A DNA stretch of 64,000 bases, taken from positions 8,618,708-8,682,707 of the forward strand of contig OZ014412.1 in NCBI GenBank assembly GCA_963965975.1, in the 5' to 3' direction. Each line of letters begins with the position of its first letter. Position 1 is the stretch's first letter. Positions 50,700 through 62,980 of the stretch are shown here, piece by piece. A model generated the notes under the pieces. It had not been told where the DNA came from. It saw only the letters and a list, made by a program, of their open reading frames with translations, and searched no databases. The translations under genes were made by a program, and so were the position numbers. Source of the stretch: Xestospongia bergquistia. Taxonomy: Eukaryota > Porifera > Demospongiae > Haplosclerida > Petrosiidae.

Positions 50700-52000
50700 G
50701 TGGATAATGAATGACTTATTTTTGTGGCTATGAAATGGACAAGTCCTATTTATAAAACAATAGCAAATTACAAGTTGTCATTATAGTGATCTATGAATTT
50801 TAAATAAGTCTTTCATAGTATGTAATTGTCCATATCATTCAATATTTGTACAATACTTCATTGAGAATACATGTAAATAACATACATTGAAGGCACTTAA
50901 CAAGGTTACATTCTTGTGCCAGACAATGGAGTCCATGAAAAACATACTTTAACTGTATTACATCATTTACATGGTAAAAAAATCATTGTTTTGTTCATCC
51001 GTTGATCAACCACAGTTACATAACATCCTTATATATGAAGTATTCTTTTGGTACTCCCTCTCAATATTCTTGTCTTGGTACAATTAATGATAAAGTAAGT
51101 GATAAGAATGGAAGCATTGAAATACAAATTAAACTGCCTCAACAGATGAAGATTTCAAGAGTCCAGTCAACGAATGTCTCCAAAGAATCCATTACTAATA
51201 AGAATGCACATGTTGGTTAGGCGGGAAAGTATCAGGACCACACGCCTACCAGTGAACACGTGACCACCACTACAAGTAACGAGAACAGCAAACGTTAAGG
51301 AAGGTTTTAATTAATTTTTAAAAAAGATTGTTAATCAACTTATATAGCTTTTTGCTAAAAAAATATTAACGATAACATGATACGAAGTTAGTTCATCTTG
51401 TAAAAGAACGATTAACAATAATGATGATCTATATTGATAATAATGCATAATACAATAGTAAATTCAATATCATTGTAGTTGTGTAATAAAGAAATTCCAT
51501 TCTGAACAAATTCATGAAACAAGTTCAAAGTTAAAAAATCTAGAATGTTTGATTTGAAGATTAATACTTAAAACTGAAGTTAAGATAATTTGACTTTTTC
51601 ACAAATTTTACATTAAAAAATGTTTATTTGAGGACTTCAATATAATAAAATAAAAAGAATATCTATAATAACAAACTATTTCTTTTAACATGGAAAATAT
51701 TACATTAATAAAAAAAATAAAAATAAAAAAATTAAATAAAAAAAGAGTCTTAGTAGTTGAATCGTCTCCAAGAGTCCTCCAGTCAGTCCACAAGTAACAT
51801 GAGGAAGGAAGAGAAAGTTATCTGGAGTAACTGGATTACTAAAGAATAGATGGATGGGGAGGTAGCTCACCTTTTTAAACACTGATGCTCCTGCAGGGAA
51901 AGAAAAAGAGTAGTCATAACTGAACTGGTAGTGACAATATGAATGGATGGAGAGACTACCAACTTACACACACACACATGCACCCTAGAAGATCAGAGAT
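50700..52000. other. No firm gene
   Basis: A plus-strand frame at 51002-51220 (IEIQIKLPQQMKISRVQSTN) is mildly coding-like but isolated. Near 51862-51895 the minus strand has CCCTGCAG and AAAAAG/GTGAGC flanking only 20 nt. 51230-51300 is slightly less AT-rich than its surroundings. Confidence 0.3.
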
Positions 52001-52064
52001 TCCCCCACCACCTGGTGGCCTAGGATATTAAAAAAAATTTTTGGGCCGCCAGGTGGTAGGGGAA
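52001..52064. repeat. Imperfect inverted repeat, about 19-bp arms
   Basis: cccccaccacctggtggcc (about 52002-52020) and ggccgccaggtggtagggg (about 52044-52062) around an A/T-rich loop. Could be a hairpin or the remains of a small inverted-repeat element. Confidence 0.6.
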
Positions 52065-52234
52065 ATATGATTTTTAGGGATGGTATGAGTGTATGTATGG
52101 TGTAGATAGGCTAAATAGCCCAAAATAAAATTAAAAAAATAAAAATTAAAAGAAGAGGAAAGAAGGCTTGAAGGAAGACAGGAAAGAGTCCAATGAGCAG
52201 GAGAGCGACTCATCTTTTACATCCAGAGAGCTTC

Positions 52235-52360
52235 ATAAAAGACCAGTCAAGAACACCAGAAAACATCAGAACAGTCAGGAGAACATCAGAGAAGTATAGT
52301 CAAGAACACCAGAACAGTCAATAGAAAATCAGAGAACAGTCAAGAACATCAGGCCAATCA
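52235..52360. repeat. Imperfect tandem repeat of agaacatcaga/cagtcaa blocks
   Basis: Several irregular copies of gtcaagaacaccagaa and agaacagtca-like blocks. No gene. Confidence 0.5.
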
Positions 52361-52364
52361 CAGA

Positions 52365-53784
52365 AGAACTTCCAGGTTGAGTCCTGTAGAAATGAAGAGT
52401 GACAAGAAAAACCTTTTACACAAACAAAAAAAAGAAAAAGAAAAGAAAAGTAAAGAAACAGATAAGGATGACACGCCAGTGATGGCTTTGAAAAATAATA
52501 CATTTTAAATATATCAATCATCTAACTTCAGTTCTAATTAAATGTTATTAACACATTTTACATTTTGTAAATTTTAGTCATGAATGAAAATTGTAGGTTT
52601 GTCATTAAGACAAGTTACTGTGTTATATATAATCTACTGACCATATAATATATATCATCAAGTGTCACTTAGTTTTACTATACTGAGTAAGATCTTTGAG
52701 CTTTAAGGTGACAGTAATTCTGTAGTCTCTCTTACATAAATAGATCTTGTCTACTTAGATACCTTGTAAAAGTAGTTAGAGACATAGAATAATTTTTATT
52801 ATATAGTCAATAGTAATTACTAATAAGGAAGGCTTCAGTTCATAGAATTGTTAATAACCAAATTATGATTACATGAAGTTAGGCTTAGTAGAGTAGTTGT
52901 CCCTGCTCAGAAATAATCAAATGTTAGAGTATACAATAAAAAAAACTAAAGAGACTCATCAATTAATATTTATGTACATGTACATATAATATTGCTTAAT
53001 AAGGACCTATAACTCTAATTTCTAAAAAAATTCAAGTGTTTTATATGACTTAGTCAAATTCTCAATTTAAAAAAAAACATGGATTATATATATTGTCATT
53101 GGTTCTAATTAAAAATACACTCAAAAATAATATTATGATCTCGTATGTAATATTTTATGTAACTTAGACTTGTAACCATTTACTAAACCGCTAACCACGC
53201 CCATTCCAATTCGAGCCACGCCCATTGACGAAATGTTATCTGATTGCAAGTATCTGATACAGCTTTAAACAATTTAGTTTTCAGGTTTTTTCTAAGCTAA
53301 TGACAATGCAACTAGCGCCAAAACAGAACAATACCAGTAAAAGAGAACTAGTCTCGTGAGACACCATCCCCTTGAGAGACTAAGACAGAACTATATGTAA
53401 ATAACAATAATTTGCCGCCATTCGTGGTTACTTTGGCGTTTTACTTTGAATGGATAAGATTTCTTAGATCAAATGAATAAATCAGACAAAGACACATCAA
53501 TAATTAGCTCCACCCATCTCAAGCTCAGTAGTCATTACTAATTAATTATTCACAAGTACCTGTTAAAAGACAAGGACTCGTTAATTTATCAGATTTTGTG
53601 CACATTGAAGTAACATATATACATGTATTTCTTGAGTTAAATAGACATCATTGATTGTTAGTGCCATTCATCAATTTATAAATAAGTTGACAACATAATG
53701 GACCCCTTTAGAAAGTAGATTCCCCTCTCTTGTCATTAAGCCTGACTGTTGGAGACAATAATATTGTTACTAGGTTTCTAGCTA
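52365..53784. other. Spacer; 3' part duplicated from 27.6 kb region
   Basis: 52365-53360 shows no gene; ccacgcccattcc/ccacgcccattga motifs near 53195-53225. 53370-53600 matches 27590-27790. Confidence 0.45.
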
Positions 53785-53895
53785 GTGATCAACTTACATA
53801 TTGCAGCTAACAGGAAAGTGAAGACTATCTTCAGTTTGATGTCTTTCTCTCCCTCAATACTCTTCTAATGTGGACAAACAAGTGTACTCTCATAA
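53785..53895 (-). pseudogene. Relic promoter and signal-peptide exon (initiator CTG)
   Basis: As at 2735-2845. CTG at 53832-53834; donor GTAAGT kept; the IgGFc exon is missing after the relic intron. Confidence 0.6.
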
Positions 53896-53899
53896 ACAA

Positions 53900-54594
53900 A
53901 TCAACAGTGCCTTAGAACCTTAATTTAGATTACAAGTATGTTGATCAGTTATTGATGGGAAGACACATGTGTTTAGATGACTAAAGGTACTCTCAATGGA
54001 TGACAAGGAGGTATGATTCCTTTCTGTCATAATGTACAGACAGCTTATGACATTAACCTGATGTAGACAAAACAGCAAGTATCAAAAATATCTTAAAGGC
54101 TGTCATCAAAACAAGAGATTACCAAATATCCATTTCTCTAAACAATATTCACAGTACTTTATCAGATGAATACATGTGATGTGCAAGAATATGAAAACAG
54201 TTTACATAACATTATAATAATTTAGATATCTCAGGACTCATCACTCCACTCAGAAAGACATATGTATTTCTACATGTGACCTTTCTCATGAACTATAAAA
54301 GCTCTTCTCAATCTTTTTATATGTTCATATATAATGTGACTGCTGTTAAACATATGATATGTTGAGAACAGTTTACATGCTGCATCAGCCCAACTAACTA
54401 TAAATTTGCTGCAGTAACTGTCAAGAAGTAGCATAAAATATGAAGAAATGATATTACAGTAATTGTTTATTCAAAAATTGAAGCTAAATGAAGATACAGC
54501 ACAAAAAAACAGCAAATTTCATAGTTCTTTATTTAACTTGTAAATATGTAAAAAGCAATTAAACAACGACAGTACAGTGTTTATATATAATGTA
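53900..54594. other. 3' flank of the 54.6-56.4 kb gene
   Basis: Non-coding; parallels 2870-3640 and 29100-29815. Confidence 0.5.
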
Positions 54595-54600
54595 TTTATT
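54595..54600 (-). promoter_or_regulatory. Poly(A) signal AATAAA
   Basis: Reverse-strand AATAAA about 31 nt after the stop at 54631. Confidence 0.6.
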
Positions 54601-54630
54601 GTTAATAACTTTTGTCTAATTGTTCTGAAA

Positions 54631-56416
54631 TTAAAGTTGATTACTCATTTCAGGCTTCTCTAGATCTTTAGAGTCAAAAGACTTTTTAGTGGTCTTCTTT
54701 TTCACTACCAGTATGTATACTACCACTAAAACTATTATCACTACAACAAGTAATATTACTCCAAGACCTACTACAACTCCAACAACAACACCAAGATTAT
54801 TATCATCTGTAGGACCTAATACAATAGTAACAATAAATAGAGATAAGATTATTGGACAAACCTGTATTGATAATGTTTAGATTCATTCCTGTTAAGTAGG
54901 TATATCCTTCTGCTTTGAAAGAATAATAGTATTTTGTTCCTCCATATCCAATTACACTAAGACCAACAGTAATATCGGTATGATGTAAAACATGAGGTAG
55001 AGTGTCATTAGACTCATGAACTGTTCCATATCCTATAATGTCACCATTATTACCATGAATAGGTTTCCAGTCCCAGTCATAAGGTTTATCATCTAATAGA
55101 ACATCAGTTGTGTTAGTTGTTGTAATTTGAATGTAATGATGATCAAACCAGTCAATCAATGAAGTGTTCAGTGGTACATAGACCACTTTATTAATGTACT
55201 GTTCTATAGGGGGTATCACACTCAGGATTTCATGGAGGTATGAATATTTATATTTTGAGTATGCTCTATGACCTTCTGAAACAAGTTGAGATACAAGTAT
55301 TGGCTTATCAGATTCAATTGTACAATAGGTAACTGGATCATAGTAAGGACTTATAAAGTTCCAGTCACCAGGAGATGTCAAAAATATGGACTTAATTAAT
55401 GTATTGTTACAAGTTTGAGTGATATTAGTTTCTCCTTCAGAGGCAACAATCTTTGTACATTGTGGCCTATTCGGCACTGATACTTCAGAAAATGGTACAA
55501 GGAGAAACTTTTTACCCCAAGTCGCTGTCGGAGGGATCTGCTCTATAACATAATCACAATATCCTGACCACCTCCACAACAGGTATGGGTTGGAGTATAT
55601 ATGCCACCACCATATTTGACCTGACACTACACCACACTCGTGTCCACTGATAATTGTTAAAGGTTTATTTGAAATAATTTGAGTACCAGTTAAATCATTT
55701 AAAGCTCCAATCAGAAGTGTTTGCATCAAATGTAGTGTAATGGTATAGGTATTGTTAGTGTTGATAATAATAATTGGGCTGCTTGGATTTTGAGGGTCTG
55801 CTGGAACCTTTATCATTTGTGTAGGTACAATACTTATAATAGTGTTGTCCTCATTTCCAACTAAAAGAAACAAACTCTGGTCTCCCCACCAGCTATTTAT
55901 TGATACCACGTAATATTCATATCGTTGTAGTCCCATATTGATGTATGGATATGCTAAGTATTCAGCATTCAATTCATAACCCACAGACATCACAACAACT
56001 GATATAGGAGTGTTGTCATCATTAGAATAGATATGAATTCCTTTGAATCGTTCTGAATAATTTCCATGACGTGGTTCAATATTATCAGGTAGTATTACAA
56101 GAGCAGGACTATTAACAGATACATTACCAGTGTAGTCCCAACCTGTACTATCATGGTTCCACCCAATACCTAACTCTACTTTGAAGGTAACTGGTTGGAC
56201 TGATAGTGTAGTAATGGTGAGTTCTCTTGTATAGTTCCAACTTGACCTCAGTATACTAACATAGAAATGAACTCCATATGTAGAAAGCTGACCGTTGGTT
56301 ATCTTAGGAAAATATACAAAAATCACTATTGGAGAAAATAATATTACATCACTTGGTTACTAGTTAATGATCTACTTACAGACTGAAGCTAATAGAACAG
56401 TGTAGACTAGCTTCAT
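54631..56416 (-). CDS. Short IgGFc-domain transmembrane protein, intact
   Basis: Exons 56380-56416, 54862-56325 and 54631-54815 give 1686 nt, 561 aa. Signal peptide [12 protein letters not shown]; one IgGFc-binding N-terminal domain filling residues about 30-500 ([59 protein letters not shown]); variable loop with IWWWHIYSNPYLLWRWSGY; then PTDDNNLG and a long Val/Ile/Leu helix (about 510-538), VKKKTTKK and tail EKPEMSNQL. It lacks TIG, AMOP, VWD and EGF. The 46-nt last intron is a hybrid of the long gene's second-intron 5' side and its transmembrane acceptor, so the short form arose by a deletion between introns. Promoter and AATAAA are intact. Predicted type I surface protein; ligand unknown. 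Confidence 0.85.
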
Positions 56417-56470
56417 TTTGATCTTTATCTCCTCCAATATGGACAAACAAGTGCACTCTTATAAAAACAA
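56417..56470 (-). promoter_or_regulatory. TATA promoter of the 54.6-56.4 kb gene
   Basis: Reverse-strand TTTTTATAAG (about 56459-56468), TTTGTCCATATTGGA, ATG. Confidence 0.6.
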
Positions 56471-56584
56471 TAGTAGTTTCAATGGCTTCAGTGTTATTAA
56501 CTAAACCACAATATGTGATAACATATATAGCTGTACATTAGTAATTAATATACTCGCAATATGTTCTCAATATAGTACTAATAT

Positions 56585-57227
56585 AATGTGCAACACTTCC
56601 CAATGAAGTTTAAACTTCAATCATTCTTTCTTTTAGTGTAATCAATTGTTTCTATTTCAAACTGAACTGTACTTGAACTCTTTTCTTTAACTACACAATT
56701 CCAATGAAGTTTTAACTTTAATCATTCTTCCTTGTAGTGTAAATGATTCATCATTTGTCTCAATGAGAACAAACTCTCCCTTTCCATTAAATGTGTACTT
56801 GTAAAGATCAAGAGTCACAATATGTGGATCACCAATTATGATAGCTAATGAATGATAAATTATTATAAATTACACAAAAAATCAAGTGTTTATCTTACAA
56901 ATTGTAACCATACTGACTGAATGCTTGTTATCCATGAACGATATTCTGTAATACTGTTAATATGATACATACTCACCAGGTATTGGAGGATTGTAAGTTG
57001 TTCCATTATCTGAAGGACGTCTTTCATAGTAAATATCACAACTAGTTTGTGTTCCTTTACAACAGAAGATATATGGCAGAATATCTTCAAATTGATGTTT
57101 GATCAAGTTACTCAAGTAATTCAATCTAGTACTATCAACTGTAGATACTTTATCTACTGATCCTCCACCTGGTGGTCCCACAATTAGATTACCATCTCTA
57201 CCATAGCAACATGCTCCTTCATTAGTC
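56585..57227 (-). pseudogene. AMOP/VWD relic, VWD scrambled
   Basis: AMOP second-half exon 56977-57227 is intact apart from a 9-nt in-frame loss (NEGACCYG where others have [11 protein letters not shown]). The VWD exon begins at 56844 with GDPHIVTLD, but within about 250 nt it is rearranged: the LGSVA and [10 protein letters not shown] segments are out of order, partly repeated and frameshifted. It then runs into the promoter flank of the gene at 54631-56416. Upstream exons are missing. Confidence 0.75.
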
Positions 57228-57589
57228 CTACAAATGTACATAATTATATTAATAATATAACATGTGTATATAATATAGTACACAGATCATTGTATAGTAG
57301 TTGTACAGCTATTTTTCAAATATAAGCTACATGTGAATACTATAATATATCAGTTTATTATTATAGATTAGTGTGACTCATTAGTTATGTAGTAGTAAAT
57401 AAGATACCTAAACAGATCTACAATGTATGTACGCATGCACTAATGTTGTAAAAGTAATGCATTTGTATTGTTATTGTAAAGACTTTGTAATAATTATTGT
57501 TTTAGTTATTAATTGTTCAAAAAAACTCAAAGAATTTTAGTTTTAGTTATAGTAATAGGTTTTAGTTATTGTTATTATAAATCAATAAA

Positions 57590-57958
57590 CTAAAGAAGAT
57601 AATAAATTGTAGTGATGTGCTTGTATTGTGGATCTTCCTTATTATACTTCTTTGCTTTTTGCATGACCTGAAGAATTGTTTGCTGCCCCTTAAAATTACA
57701 CCATGACTTTTTGGAATTTGCCAATGTTGACTCATTTTTTCTTGTAATTTCCTTTTCTTTTTGTAACAACTCCTCATATTCCTGTCCATGTTTGCTTTTC
57801 AGGTGAAATTTCAAGTTTGTACTGAACTTTCCTTTGAAAGTAGTCTCATAGTGTTTACCATTTACGTCAACTTGGCACACAGTCTTTCCTAGAGTCACAT
57901 CATACTTAAAATAGTCCCAAGCTGGGCTGGTTTTTGGGCTTCCATGTTGTACTGCCAT
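57590..57958 (-). CDS. BED-type zinc-finger protein (122 aa), transposase-like N-terminus
   Basis: ATG at 57958, stop at 57590. It has the BED pattern: aromatic SPAWDYFKYD, Cys in TVCQVDVNG, then STNLKFHLKSKHGQEY with the two His. The usual second Cys (CxxC) is Asp here, so zinc binding may be impaired. A basic/acidic helix follows (ELLQKEKEITRKNE) and no dimerisation or catalytic domain. BED fingers bind DNA in hAT transposases and ZBED proteins. Likely a transposon remnant. Confidence 0.65.
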   Translation of the reverse strand: MAVQHGSPKTSPAWDYFKYDVTLGKTVCQVDVNGKHYETTFKGKFSTNLKFHLKSKHGQEYEELLQKEKEITRKNESTLANSKKSWCNFKGQQTILQVMQKAKKYNKEDPQYKHITTIYYLL

Positions 57959-58024
57959 CTTGATTAGAATGCCAGATACTGTGTGTCACATGGCACCCAG
58001 CTGCTTGCAATGTGACATACAGTA

Positions 58025-58072
58025 TGGTCAAAAGAAAGTTGTGAGACAGCCTGTCTCAACTTTCTTTTGACC
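58025..58072. repeat. Near-perfect 48-bp palindrome (hairpin)
   Basis: tggtcaaaagaaagttgtga... pairs with ...tctcaactttcttttgacca around a gcc centre, with one 2-nt bulge. It lies just upstream of the BED frame. Confidence 0.85.
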
Positions 58073-58342
58073 ATTCAGCTTGATCATTGTGTTAATTGAT
58101 TGTTATTTTAGTTTGTGTTTAACTGTTACACATTTGAATGGTTAACTGATCTGATTGTGTGAAATCTGGAAATGAAATAACTAAAATTCACAACTACTTT
58201 CATGCAATTTTAGTTTTTGTTATTAATTGTAAATCATTGGCTGGTTAATTTTAGTTATAGTTTGTTATTGTTAACAATAATGATTTGGCCATTACAAAAA
58301 TAGTTTTAGTTTTAGTTATTGTTAAACAATTACAAGACTAAT

Positions 58343-59970
58343 ACTCATATAATGGTTTCCTTATATAATTAATTCATTATCTACACTAATGACTTTAATT
58401 GTTTATAACAGTGTACAATTAAGCATCCATAACATAAATTCTATTTTTTAATAATTAAATTCAATTCCCTACATGTAGTGAACTATTAACTATTAATTAA
58501 AATACAATTTTTAGTATTATCATTATTTTATGAATGAACTATAATAATCAAATACATCAAATGATAACTGTATCATCATGTACACAAAGGTAACAGTTAC
58601 CTGATGTTATAAATTACCTTTTAACAATATTAGTGTAGAACTATTATACTAATAACATATTAACTTAAATGATGAACTACTACTATTAATAGTTTATAAT
58701 AATACCGGTAGTTTATCTCAAATTTGTAATGACATCAAGTTTTTAAAGTTTGTAAGATAACTACTATAATAAAGTATGTTACAGTTACATATTATCTCAA
58801 ATTTACTCCCAGTAGCTGATTGCTGATCTTATATCTTCAATACTGATCCTCTTCAATTATATGGCATCATTCTTTATAAACACACAGTAAATATATAGTT
58901 ATTTGACAAGTGTACGTAGGAGGTATTCAGGTAAGATAAACCACTATTATTGATGTCGATGACATTAATTATAATCAATATTAGATTAAATAGGTAAGAA
59001 ATGTATACTCAAGTAAGTTTGAAATCATATAAAATAGACATTGTTACTTTGTCCACAAGAAGTTTATGCTTTTTTGTGTATTATAATACTGGTCCCTTTC
59101 CTCCTAAATTCTAAACATTAACTGTATGCAGCAAAGATTGCAATGAGATTGAAGTTTGCACCATGGCTTGCTTATACTCCTCATAAATATACTATTATAT
59201 TTTGTACTAGGGAATAAAGGGATGAGCAGTGATTATGAGTTACAAAGCTATCATAATTATAATGATTAATAGTTAGAGAATGAAAACTAAACCCAATAAT
59301 TGAATCTTATGAACTTAATATTAACAAACTAAATGCCACTATCATTATACATGTACCTTTTACATGTATATAGCAATCACTTTATGCGGCAAAGTGTCAC
59401 AATAATAATATATATTATAACAAATATTAGTAGTAGTTTTAAGGATTGTTTATAAAAAGTCAACTCCTTTAGACTAGACACACACTAGCAAGCTCACCAC
59501 AGAGTAAAATACTGGTATCAACATTGTCCATGAGACAGCAGAGATTTTCTGCTCAGTAACATTTATAATATATAATGTAGTTCCTCTTCCTATTTCACAA
59601 TATATATCTTGGCTAACATGAGTAATCACAAAAGGTGTCTGCATTTCAAAAATAATATTGAAGTACTAGTATTACAATAATATCACACTAAATGTAATGT
59701 CTCCTATACATAGCTGGTCAAATGTATACACAAAATTATATTATGAAATCATTTGCATATAATAATAACAATTGACCAAGCAAAGCAAAAACAAATACAT
59801 TATATTTGAAATTTTATATTCAGAGCACACTTTAGTAACAACACATTATTGTCAAACACAGGATTTGTGGTTCCAGCAATGAAAGTTTTTTGAATGAACA
59901 TCTTGAGGTAGTATCTATATAATAAAAACTAATGACTGTATTTATCAATGATAGTCCATGTAACATTAAT
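58343..59970. other. Segmental duplicate of about 360-1925; no gene
   Basis: Intron/flank relic matching the left end of the window. No coding potential. Confidence 0.6.
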
Positions 59971-60413
59971 ACACCATCATTATCAATATAATACATACCA
60001 TATTGTAGACACCATTATCAATATAATACATACCATATTGTAGACACCATTATCAATATAATACATACCATATTGTAGACACCATTATCAATATAATACA
60101 TACCATATTGTAGACACCATTATCAATATAATACATACCATATTGTAGACACCATTATCAATATAATACATACAATATTGTAGACACTATTATCAATATA
60201 ATACATACAATATTGTAGACACCATTATCAATATAATACATACCATATTGTAGACACCATTATCAATATAATGCATACCATATTGTAGACACCATTATCA
60301 ATATAATACATACCATATTGTAGACACCATTATCAATATAATACATACCATATTGTAGACACCATTATCAATATAATACATACCATATTGTAGACACCAT
60401 CAATACAATACAT
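59971..60413. repeat. 35-bp minisatellite, about 12 uniform copies
   Basis: Same unit as 1926-2276. gtagacac recurs every 35 bp from 60005 to 60390 with very few substitutions. Confidence 0.95.
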
Positions 60414-60879
60414 AATTTTAAGCTACAGCCTCTTTATCCTAACCTCTATATAGCCTTATGTATTTTTTGCACAATTTCTACAACAGTAGCTGTGTCCATT
60501 AAAATTAATTATTTTTTTTTTATGTTCAACTATAACACAGAATCTATTGGCAGATCTAGATATCTTAGCTGTTGAGAGTGGACTTTCTGAAACACTTAAC
60601 TTTAATGACATCATTGTTCATTAAAAGGGCCAGAAAAACGCACCTAACTTAACTTCTTCATTGAAGTAACATATATACATGTAATTCTTTAGGCAAATAG
60701 ACATCATTGATTGTTACTGCCATTCACCAATTTATAAATATGTTGACAACAATATGGGACCCCTTTAGAAAGTAGAGCCCTTGAGAAATATCTCTGGCTG
60801 CTAGCTGCCCCCTTCCCCTCTCATTGAGCCTGACTGTTGGAGACAATAATAATGTTACTAGGTTTCTAGCTAGTGATTA
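60414..60879. other. Duplicated spacer, matches 2277-2735
   Basis: Non-coding segmental duplicate. Confidence 0.55.
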
Positions 60880-60985
60880 AGTTACATATTGCAGTTAGCA
60901 GGAAAATGAAGACTATCTTCTGTTTGATCTCTTTCTCTCCCTCAATGCTCTTCCAATATAGACAAACAAGTGTACTCTCATAAGC
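60880..60985 (-). pseudogene. Relic promoter and signal-peptide exon (initiator CAG)
   Basis: As at 2735-2845; initiator position CAG (60920-60922). Here it abuts the transmembrane exon of the next gene because the 3' flank was deleted. Confidence 0.6.
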
Positions 60986-61000
60986 AAAGCAACAAATCAG

Positions 61001-62980
61001 TCAGTCTAGATCTTTAGAGTCAAGAGACTTTTTAGTGGTCTTCTTTTTCACCACCAGTACTACCACTAAAATTATTATCACTACAACAAGTAGTAATACT
61101 CCAAGACCTACTACAACTCCAACCATAACACCAAGATTATTATCATCAGTTGATTCTTGTACAATAGGACCTAATACAATAATAAAATATGAGAACAACT
61201 AATATTTTCAACTATAATAACTAATAATTTATTATGTAAAAAAAATTAATTCTGACTTCCTTGTGACTTCGTCCTTACAAGATTCTCTTATAAATCCAGG
61301 TAAACAATGACAGTTATAATTCTTACCATGAGGTGGAGATGTACCACCATTAGAAGGGTTAAGATTACTAGAGTTGGGTTGAAGGGCACCTATTAGTAAC
61401 AATAAATAGAGATAAGATTATATGGACAAACCTGTATTGATAATATTTAGATTCATTCCTGTTAAGTATGTATATCCTTCTGCATTGAAAGAACGATAGT
61501 ATTTAGTTCCTCCATATCCAATCACACTAAGACCAGCACTAATATCAGTATGATGTAAAACATGAGGTAGAGTGTCATTAAACTCATGAACTGTTCCATA
61601 TCCTATAATGTCACCATTATAACCATGAATAGGTTCCCAGTCCCAGTTATAAGGTTTATCATCTAATAGAACATCAGTTGTGTTAGTTGTTGCTATTTGA
61701 ATGTAATGATGATCAAACCAGTCAATCAATGAAGTGTTCAGTGGTACATAGACCACTTTATTAATGTACTGTTCTATAGGAGGTATCACACTCAGGACTT
61801 CATGGATGTATGAATATTTATATTTGGAGTATCCTCTATGACCTTCTGAAACAAGTTGAGATACAAGTATTGGCTTATCAGATTCAATTGTACAATAGGT
61901 AACTGGATCAAAGTAAGGACTTATAAAGTTCCAGTCACCAGGAGATGTCAAAAATATGGACTTAATTAATGTATTGTTACAAGTTTGAGTAATATTAGTT
62001 TCTCCTTCAGAGGCTACAATCTTTGTACATTGCAGCTGATGCTGCAGTGATGCTTCAGGAAATGGTACAAGGAGAAACGTTTTACCCCAAGTCACTGTCG
62101 GAGGGATCTGCTCTATAACATAATCACAATATCCCGACCACCGCCACAACCCGTATGGTGAGGAGTATACATTCCACCACCATACTTGATCTGACACTAC
62201 ACCACACTCATGTCCACTGATAACTGTTAAAGGTTTATTTGAAATAATTTGAGTGCCAGTTAAATCATCTAAAGCTCCAATCAGAAGTGTTTGCATCAAA
62301 TGTAGTGTAATGGTATAGGTATTACCATCATTGATAATAATAGTTGGGCTGCTTGGATTTTGAGAATCTGCTGGAACCTTTATCATTTGTGTAGGTACAA
62401 TACTTATAATAGTGCTGTCTTCATTTCCAACTAAAAGAAACAGACTCTGGTCTCCCCACCAGCTATTTATTGATACCACATAATATTCATATCGTTGTAG
62501 TCCCATATTGATGTATGGATATGCTAAATATTCAGCATTCAATTCATAACTCAAAGACATCACAACAACTGATATAGGAGTGTTGTCATCATTAGAATAG
62601 ATATGAATTCCTTTGAATCGTTCTGAATAATTTCCATTTCGTGGTTCAACATTATCAGGTAGTATTACAATAGCAGGACTACTAACAGATACAGTACCAG
62701 TGTAGTACCAACCTGTACTACCATGGTTCCACCCAATATCTACTGTGAAGGTAACTGGTTGGACTGATAGTGTAGTAATGGTGAGTTCTTTTGTATAGTT
62801 CCAATTTGACCTCAGTATACTAACATAGAAATGAACTCCATATGTAGAAAGCTGACCATTGGTTATCTTAGGAAAATACACAGAAATCACTGTTGAAGAA
62901 AATAATGTAACATCACTTGGTTGCTAGTTAATGATCTACTTACAGACTGAAGTTAATAGAACAGTGTAGACTAGCTTCAT
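61001..62980 (-). CDS. Short IgGFc-domain transmembrane protein, truncated tail
   Basis: Exons 62944-62980, 61432-62889 and 61001-61170 give 1665 nt, 554 aa: signal peptide [12 protein letters not shown], IgGFc-binding domain ([36 protein letters not shown]), variable loop QVWWWNVYSSPYGLWRWSGY, Val/Leu helix and KKKTTKKSLDSKDLD. The last residues and the 3' flank with AATAAA are deleted and replaced by the relic promoter at 60880-60985. A degenerate EGF exon (61255-61389) lies in the last intron; its donor is GGAAGT and one of its Cys is lost (GGTSPPHG), and reading through it hits a stop, so it is probably skipped. Close paralogue of the pseudogene at 3683-5485. Promoter intact. Confidence 0.78.

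Larger units (their letters stand above)
57430..58342 (-). mobile_element. Insertion carrying a BED zinc-finger frame
   Basis: Paralogous flanks (1-400, 39800-39870) are contiguous across this point, while here about 910 bp intervene between caatgtat and actcatataatgg. Ends are rich in ttttagttattgtta repeats. actaat on both sides (57440s and 58338-58343) could be a target duplication; terminal repeats are not clear. It encodes one BED-type frame (57590-57958) and contains a strong hairpin (58025-58072). Probably a non-autonomous or truncated hAT-type element. Confidence 0.6.

Noticed and set aside
51002-51220. Plus-strand 72-codon frame
   Set aside because: Mildly coding-like but isolated, without partner exons or a recognised domain; mentioned only in the spacer entry.
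54689-54880. Plus-strand Thr-rich frame
   Set aside because: Antisense of the Val-rich transmembrane exon (GTT/GTA read as AAC/TAC-type codons).
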